50,865 nucleotides of DNA from Companilactobacillus crustorum JCM 15951 (GTDB lineage: Bacteria > Bacillota > Bacilli > Lactobacillales > Lactobacillaceae). The stretch is from assembly GCF_001434585.1 (NCBI RefSeq), contig NZ_AZDB01000013.1:1-50865 (forward strand), written 5' to 3'. The notes under the pieces are model-generated. The model was not told where the DNA came from. It worked only from the letters and a program-made list of their open reading frames with translations, and did not search any database. Positions 46,097 to 50,865 of this stretch are shown piece after piece (position 1 is the first letter of the stretch; each line of letters opens with the position of its first letter). The translations under genes were made by a program, and so were the position numbers.

Positions 46097-47875
46097 ATGA
46101 CATTTTCAATTAAAAGTAGAGCAGAAGAAATAAAAAAACTAAAAACTAGAAGACTTGATTTACTAATCATTGGTGGAGGTATTACCGGAGCAGGTGTTGC
46201 TCTACAAGCCAGTGCTGCTGGCATGAGAACAGCTTTGATTGATATGCAAGACTTTGGAGCTGGTACATCATCCAGATCAACACGACTAGTTCATGGTGGA
46301 ATCAGATATCTCAAGAGTTTCGACGTTGAGGTTGTTTCTGATACGGTTCAAGAACGTGCAGTTATCCAACATGTTGCACCACACGTAACTAGACCGGATC
46401 CAATGTTGCTACCAATATACGACGAACCAGGAACAACTTTCTCAATGTTTTCAGTAAAGGTAGCTATGGATCTTTACGATCGTTTAGCTGGAATAAATGA
46501 ATCAGAACATTTGAAAAAGTATGCTAACTATACCTTGGATAAAGATCAAGTTTTGAAGCTAGAGCCACAATTGAATCCTGAGAATTTAGCAGGTGGTGGC
46601 ATTTATCTAGATTACTTGAACAATGATTCACGTTTAGTTATTGAAAACATTAAAAAGGCCCATGAATTGGGTGGTCTAATGGTTAGTCGTATGAAAGCCG
46701 TTAAGGTTATTCATAATCAATTCGGCAATGCATGTGGTGTAACTGTTAAAGATATGCTTAGTGGCGAAGAATTTGATGTCAAAGCTAAGATTGTACTCAA
46801 TGCTTCAGGTCCATGGTCAGACTTTGTTAAAGACTTGGATGACAAGCATGATAAAGCTAAGACACAAATGCGTCCAACCAAAGGTGTACATTTAGTTGTT
46901 GATCAATCTAAGCTAAATGTTCCTAAGCCAACATACTTCGGTTCAGGTACTAATGATGGTCGAATGATCTTTACTATTCCAAGAGACGGCAAGACTTACT
47001 TTGGTACAACAGATACTGACTTTAAGGGCGACTTAACTCATCCTAAAGTTGAACAAAGTGACGTAGACTATTTGCTTAAGATCATCAATAAAAAGTATCC
47101 AGAAGCTCACATTACATTAGATGATGTTGAATCTAGTTGGGCTGGTGTCAGACCACTTGTTGCCGAAGAACCTGCTCCGGTTGATGATAAAAAAGAAGAG
47201 GAAAAACCAGATGTAGTTTCTGGTGCTAGTGATTCGGGAAGTCATAAATTAACAGCTTCTCAAGTTTCTAGAGGAAGTTCTTTGAAACGTGCTGATGATG
47301 GCTTAATTACCTTAGCTGGTGGTAAGTTGACTGACTATCGTAAGATGGCTGACGGTGCTATGAAGATGATTATTGAAATCATGAACTCACAGTATGCCCG
47401 TGATTATAAGCCAGTTGATTCAGCTAATATCAAAGTTTCCGGTGGTGATTTTGATTCAGATCATGCTGAAGAAGAATTGAAGAAATACGCACAAGAGGCA
47501 GTTGCTGCAGGGGTAGATCCTGTTGGCGCTGAAAAGATGGCCAACATTTTTGGTTCAAATACTGAAGCTGTGATTGCTGATGCCAAAAATGTCAAAGCTA
47601 TTCCGGGATTGAGCTTGGCAGAAACATTGAGTTTACATTATTCAATGGAAAATGAAATGACTCTAACCCCAGAAGATTATCTCTTCCGTCGTACGAACAA
47701 TCTATTGTTCAATCATGATGAAATTAAGAGCATCAAAGATGGCGTTATTAGTGAAATGGCCAGATATTATGATTGGTCTGACGATCAAATCAAAGATTAC
47801 ACCGAAAAAACTAACGAATTGATCAGTGAAGCAGAATTGGATTATTTAAAGGACGCTAAAACAGTTCAAGCATAA
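46097..47875 (+). CDS. glpO: Alpha-glycerophosphate oxidase
   Basis: 592-residue FAD enzyme oxidising glycerol-3-phosphate to dihydroxyacetone phosphate. FAD site LLIIGGGITGAGVALQASA, then SSRSTRLVHGGIRYL. A Lys/Glu/Ser-rich insertion near residues 370-415 (DDKKEEEKPDVVSG) is the feature that separates O2-using GlpO, which makes H2O2, from dehydrogenase-type GlpD. The start at 46097 follows GAGGGACG. 56 bases after glpK. Confidence 0.9.
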   Translation: MTFSIKSRAEEIKKLKTRRLDLLIIGGGITGAGVALQASAAGMRTALIDMQDFGAGTSSRSTRLVHGGIRYLKSFDVEVVSDTVQERAVIQHVAPHVTRPDPMLLPIYDEPGTTFSMFSVKVAMDLYDRLAGINESEHLKKYANYTLDKDQVLKLEPQLNPENLAGGGIYLDYLNNDSRLVIENIKKAHELGGLMVSRMKAVKVIHNQFGNACGVTVKDMLSGEEFDVKAKIVLNASGPWSDFVKDLDDKHDKAKTQMRPTKGVHLVVDQSKLNVPKPTYFGSGTNDGRMIFTIPRDGKTYFGTTDTDFKGDLTHPKVEQSDVDYLLKIINKKYPEAHITLDDVESSWAGVRPLVAEEPAPVDDKKEEEKPDVVSGASDSGSHKLTASQVSRGSSLKRADDGLITLAGGKLTDYRKMADGAMKMIIEIMNSQYARDYKPVDSANIKVSGGDFDSDHAEEELKKYAQEAVAAGVDPVGAEKMANIFGSNTEAVIADAKNVKAIPGLSLAETLSLHYSMENEMTLTPEDYLFRRTNNLLFNHDEIKSIKDGVISEMARYYDWSDDQIKDYTEKTNELISEAELDYLKDAKTVQA

Positions 47876-47920
47876 AAAGTTAGTTACTGAATAAGAAATT
47901 TTGCGATTGGGAGTTTTACT

Positions 47921-48868
47921 ATGTCGAATTTTACTAATACCTATCACGCATTAGGTACAGAGATAAAATTAACCGTATTTCAAGAAGGGCAAGTACCAGC
48001 TCTTGATAAAGCATATGATTTGATTCAATATTGTGAGGATTTGTTGACTGTTAATCGAACCAAATCAGAAATTATGTCGATAAATCAGGCTTCTGGTAAA
48101 TATGCTGTGCCAGTATCACAGATTAGTTATGATCTGGTAAAAGAAGCAGTAAGAGTAAGCCAAGAGAATCATGGCTTTAACGCAGCTATTGGACCGTTAG
48201 TAAAATTATGGCATATAGGATTTTCAGACGCAGAGGTTCCTAGTGAAAATGAGATAGATCATCGTTTAAAACTAACCAATCCTGGACGGATTATGTTAAA
48301 TGATCGAGAGAGATCAGTCTACTTATTGGATGAAGGAATGGAATTGGATTTAGGCGGCATTGCCAAGGGATATATTGCTGATGCTATAAAAAAGCTATGG
48401 CTAGAAAATGGCATTGATCAAGGAATCATCGATTTAGGAGGGAATGTTCTCCTAGTGGGTAAGAGTGATCATGAAAGCGGACTTTGGAATGTTGGTGTAC
48501 AATCGCCATTCGATACCAGGGATGATTATTTAGGTGTTTTAAAGACAATGGATTATTCCATAGTTACTTCTGGAATATACGAAAGATTTTTGAATAAAAA
48601 AGGACACAGCTATCATCATATTATGGATCCTAAAACAGGCTATCCAGTAAAAACAGATTTACTGGGTGTCACCGTAGTCAGTCCGCGATCGATTGATGGC
48701 GAGATATGGTCAAGTTTAGGGTTTTATAATAACTACGCAGGTACTTTAAAATTATTAGATAATAATTCAATAGGTTTGATTTTTGTTTACAAAGATAGAA
48801 CTATTCGCTTAACTGATAACTTAAAAAAGAAGTTTACGCTTACAGATACATCTTTTACATTGGTTTAG
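47921..48868 (+). CDS. apbE: FAD:protein FMN transferase (ApbE)
   Basis: 315 residues; attaches FMN covalently to Thr in target flavoproteins. Motifs LDLGGIAKGYIAD (near 145), IDLGGNVLLVG, SIVTSGIYERF and HHIMDPKTGYPV are present. The metal-site stretch reads IDGEIWSS in place of the more common ADA-x-ST, a variant also usual in Firmicutes. No signal peptide or lipobox, so cytoplasmic. GGGAG precedes the ATG. It follows glpO by 45 bases; no protein in the window carries a clear flavinylation motif, so the client is elsewhere. Confidence 0.88.
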   Translation: MSNFTNTYHALGTEIKLTVFQEGQVPALDKAYDLIQYCEDLLTVNRTKSEIMSINQASGKYAVPVSQISYDLVKEAVRVSQENHGFNAAIGPLVKLWHIGFSDAEVPSENEIDHRLKLTNPGRIMLNDRERSVYLLDEGMELDLGGIAKGYIADAIKKLWLENGIDQGIIDLGGNVLLVGKSDHESGLWNVGVQSPFDTRDDYLGVLKTMDYSIVTSGIYERFLNKKGHSYHHIMDPKTGYPVKTDLLGVTVVSPRSIDGEIWSSLGFYNNYAGTLKLLDNNSIGLIFVYKDRTIRLTDNLKKKFTLTDTSFTLV

Positions 48869-48877
48869 CGGGTAATT

Positions 48878-48929
48878 AAAAAAAGAAGCTAGAAAATCCC
48901 AAGTGTATTGGGATTTTTTAGCTTCTTTT
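48878..48929. terminator. Bidirectional terminator after apbE
   Basis: AAAAGAAGCTA(G)AAAATCCCAA ... TTGGGATTTTTTAGCTTCTTTT; also serves the converging LacI-type gene. Confidence 0.85.
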
Positions 48930-48931
48930 AA

Positions 48932-49930
48932 TTAAGACAATTTCTTGCTACTTTCTCTTAAAGTTAATGTAGTTCCGATGGTAAGTTTTACTGAATGTTT
49001 TAAACTTTTATCTTTAATTTTCAATAGTAAGTCAACAGCATCACTGCCCATTTCCTGTTTATCTACTTCAATAGTGCTGAGGCTGGGTGAAAGATAGTTA
49101 TCAATTGCAGAACCATTGAATCCTACAATACTAACCCGATCAGGGATGCTTATGTGTTGTTCTTCTAAGGCTCTTATTGCACCAACAGCTAGTTCATCAC
49201 TGGCAATGAAAAAAGCAGTTGGTAAATTTCTTCCAAGCTTTTTAATTGCCTTATTCATTAAGGCATAACCACTATCAATGTTAAATGGTCCTTTAAAAAT
49301 ATAATTTTGGTTGAAGAGATTACTAATTGACATATATTTAATAAAAGCCATTTCCCTAGGATCATAAAGCTTTTGGTTATCCGTGGTTTCTTCTTGTCCA
49401 GCTATCATACCAATCTTAGAATGTTTGTTTTTTGTAAAGTGATTAATAATTTTAAATACGGAACTATCAAAATCCGTAGTCACACAACTTACTTCATAAC
49501 GCATCGTATCTGAATCTACAACTACTATTGGAACATCCAAAGATTTTAATTGTTTAATTTGGTCCGGGCTATATTTACCAATAGCAACAATGCCATCAGT
49601 ATTTTTAATATTATCAAATTCTTCAAAAGAAAAAATATTCTTTATTTTGTAGTTATTTTCACGTAAACGTTTTTCAACGCCCCAACGAATGGAAAGATAG
49701 TAAAGATCATTAATTTCCTGTTCCCTTGTATACCACTGGATAACTGAAATAGTTCCAATGGCAGTTGGAATTTTCTTTTTATATTTTGTGTAATTTAAGG
49801 AATCTGCAACGTCAAATATTTTTTTTCTAGTTTCAGAGCTGACTTGGAGTTTTTGATCGTTGTTTAGAACTCTAGAAACAGTCGCATTCGAAACACCAGC
49901 TGCTTTGGCTATATCGTTAATAGTACTCAT
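48932..49930 (-). CDS. LacI-family transcriptional regulator
   Basis: 332 residues: LacI helix-turn-helix (TINDIAKAAGVSNATVSRVLN, 3-23, with hinge) and a sugar-binding core ending TTLTLRESS. The ATG at 49930 puts the HTH at the very start; an ATG seven codons upstream is less fitting. Divergent from the PTS EIIC gene, its likely target. Ligand unknown. Confidence 0.85.
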   Translation of the reverse strand: MSTINDIAKAAGVSNATVSRVLNNDQKLQVSSETRKKIFDVADSLNYTKYKKKIPTAIGTISVIQWYTREQEINDLYYLSIRWGVEKRLRENNYKIKNIFSFEEFDNIKNTDGIVAIGKYSPDQIKQLKSLDVPIVVVDSDTMRYEVSCVTTDFDSSVFKIINHFTKNKHSKIGMIAGQEETTDNQKLYDPREMAFIKYMSISNLFNQNYIFKGPFNIDSGYALMNKAIKKLGRNLPTAFFIASDELAVGAIRALEEQHISIPDRVSIVGFNGSAIDNYLSPSLSTIEVDKQEMGSDAVDLLLKIKDKSLKHSVKLTIGTTLTLRESSKKLS

Positions 49931-50021
49931 AATGAACACACACCTAATCAATTAATGATAATAGAAATATTAGTTTAGTTTTAGTAGATATTCAAATATT
50001 TTTACTTAACATTTCTTTTTT

Positions 50022-50049
50022 TTACTAAATTTTTATTGATTTTTAGTAA
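50022..50049. promoter_or_regulatory. Inverted repeat over the PTS promoter -35
   Basis: TTACTAAA (50022-50029) and TTTAGTAA (50042-50049), 12 bases apart, flank the -35 box. Candidate operator for the divergent LacI-type regulator. Confidence 0.4.
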
Positions 50050-50064
50050 TATTTGCGATATAAA
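50036..50064 (+). promoter_or_regulatory. PTS EIIC promoter
   Basis: TTGATT (50036-50041), 17 bases, TATAAA (50059-50064). Confidence 0.6.
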
Positions 50065-50075
50065 TTTAAGCGAAA

Positions 50076-50089
50076 GGTAAACGCTTTCA
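50076..50089 (+). promoter_or_regulatory. cre-like site before PTS EIIC
   Basis: GGTAAACGCTTTCA, one mismatch to the consensus, just past the expected start point, where CcpA would block elongation. Confidence 0.6.
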
Positions 50090-50115
50090 TACATATGAAT
50101 TTGGAGGATTGGAAA

Positions 50116-50838
50116 ATGGCATCTAATATTTCTGTTATACAAATTATTTTATTGACTGTTTTAGCGACCTTATGTGCGTTAGATGCGTATATGTTTGCAG
50201 GTTTTCAACTAAGTAAACCTATTATTGCCGGGTTCCTTGCCGGAATTATTATGGGTGATATGAAAACTGGTTTAGTTGTTGGGGCAACCTTACAATTAAT
50301 GGTTCTTGGAATTGGTACTTTCGGTGGTGCTTCAATACCTGATTTTGCTTCGGGAGCAATTATTGGTACTGCACTGGGAGTTGTAAGTGGAAAAGGTATT
50401 GAATTTGCAATTGGTGTTTCAGTTCCCGTTGGTTTGTTATTAGTTCAATTGGATATTTTAGCAAGATTTATTGCTATTTACTTTACACATAGAGCTGATA
50501 GACATGTTGAACGTGGCGAGTACAACAAGATGAGTATGGATGCGTGGTTAACCTTAATTCCATATGGTCTTTCTCGTGCTTTACCAGTTGGTTTATCTCT
50601 AGCCTTTGGTAATAGTGTTGTAAAGCTTGTTCTAGACTATGCTCCTGATTGGTTGATGGGTGGCTTGAAGTTAGCTGGAGCTGTTCTTCCAGTTGTTGGT
50701 ATCGCTATTCTATTGCATTACTTACCAATTAAGAAATTTGCCCCATATTTAATTGCTGGTTATTTCCTAGCAGCATACTTGAAGATTCCAATGATGGGAA
50801 TTGCGATTGTCGGTGTTATTGCTGCAATGATCTATTAG
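50116..50838 (+). CDS. PTS mannose/sorbose-family EIIC
   Basis: 240-residue membrane channel subunit of a Man-family phosphotransferase system. ALDAYMFAGFQLSKPIIAGFLAGIIMGDMKTGLVVGATLQLM is the family start, with GGASIPDFASGAIIGTALG after it. The start at 50116 follows GGAGG by eight bases; the upstream open frame lacks a ribosome site. EIID, EIIA and EIIB are not in the window and presumably follow downstream. Sugar unknown. Confidence 0.88.
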   Translation: MASNISVIQIILLTVLATLCALDAYMFAGFQLSKPIIAGFLAGIIMGDMKTGLVVGATLQLMVLGIGTFGGASIPDFASGAIIGTALGVVSGKGIEFAIGVSVPVGLLLVQLDILARFIAIYFTHRADRHVERGEYNKMSMDAWLTLIPYGLSRALPVGLSLAFGNSVVKLVLDYAPDWLMGGLKLAGAVLPVVGIAILLHYLPIKKFAPYLIAGYFLAAYLKIPMMGIAIVGVIAAMIY

Positions 50839-50865
50839 AGAGCGTAAAATATCTTGTGTAAATGC

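Overview
The window is AT-rich Gram-positive DNA with strong AGGAGG-type ribosome sites, an LPXTG surface protein, a SufCDSUB operon, PTS and CcpA-type (cre) signals and an oxidative GlpK-GlpO glycerol pathway. Together these point to a lactic acid bacterium of the Lactobacillaceae, most likely Companilactobacillus or a close relative. The genus is inferred from gene style, not from a marker gene. No rRNA, tRNA or CRISPR array was seen.

Layout. 1-5.7 kb: housekeeping and small genes on the minus strand (fructokinase, guanine-deaminase-like protein, lipid II flippase-like protein, DUF1304 protein, MazG-like pyrophosphohydrolase). 5.7-14.2 kb: guaB, two amino-acid permeases, an AEC transporter, an aldehyde dehydrogenase and a nitroreductase, with structured repeats around 0.3-0.66 and 12.3-12.75 kb. 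14.4-18.8 kb: an Rgg-like regulator and a 1145-residue sortase-anchored Cna-B adhesin. 19.0-24.4 kb: sufCDSUB plus a SufT-like gene, followed by a remnant of an SLAP-domain surface protein. 24.7-27.6 kb: a TrpXYZ-type ABC transporter behind a leader that encodes a 17-residue peptide with one Trp codon and three hairpins. 27.7-34.6 kb: a YibE/F pair, a GH13 oligo-1,6-glucosidase, a membrane-bound XRE regulator, a short NFACT protein without its N-terminal domain, a frameshifted azoreductase and an aldo/keto reductase.

34.9-48.9 kb is the most interesting metabolic region. It holds a MaoC hydratase, a crotonase, a glycerol facilitator, a FabV/Ter enoyl-CoA reductase, an acyl-CoA:carboxylate CoA-transferase, a LysR regulator, an alpha/beta hydrolase, a FabK-like reductase, glycerol kinase, glycerol-3-phosphate oxidase and ApbE. 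Cre-like boxes lie in front of most of its units. I read it as a carbon-catabolite-controlled module joining glycerol oxidation to hydration/reduction of short enoyl-CoA thioesters with CoA recycling. Thiolase and 3-hydroxyacyl-CoA dehydrogenase are absent from the window, so the entry substrate is open. The window ends with a LacI regulator divergent from a mannose-family PTS EIIC.

Three non-coding patterns stand out. (1) Rod-like inverted repeats share an internal loop (TTGGAAC opposite TGA) while both flanking helices change with compensating bases. (2) At two genes a terminator hairpin, a promoter and a Shine-Dalgarno site are superimposed: the 5' arm lies in the -35/-10 spacer and the 3' arm carries the ribosome site. 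(3) The trpX leader looks like ribosome-mediated attenuation.
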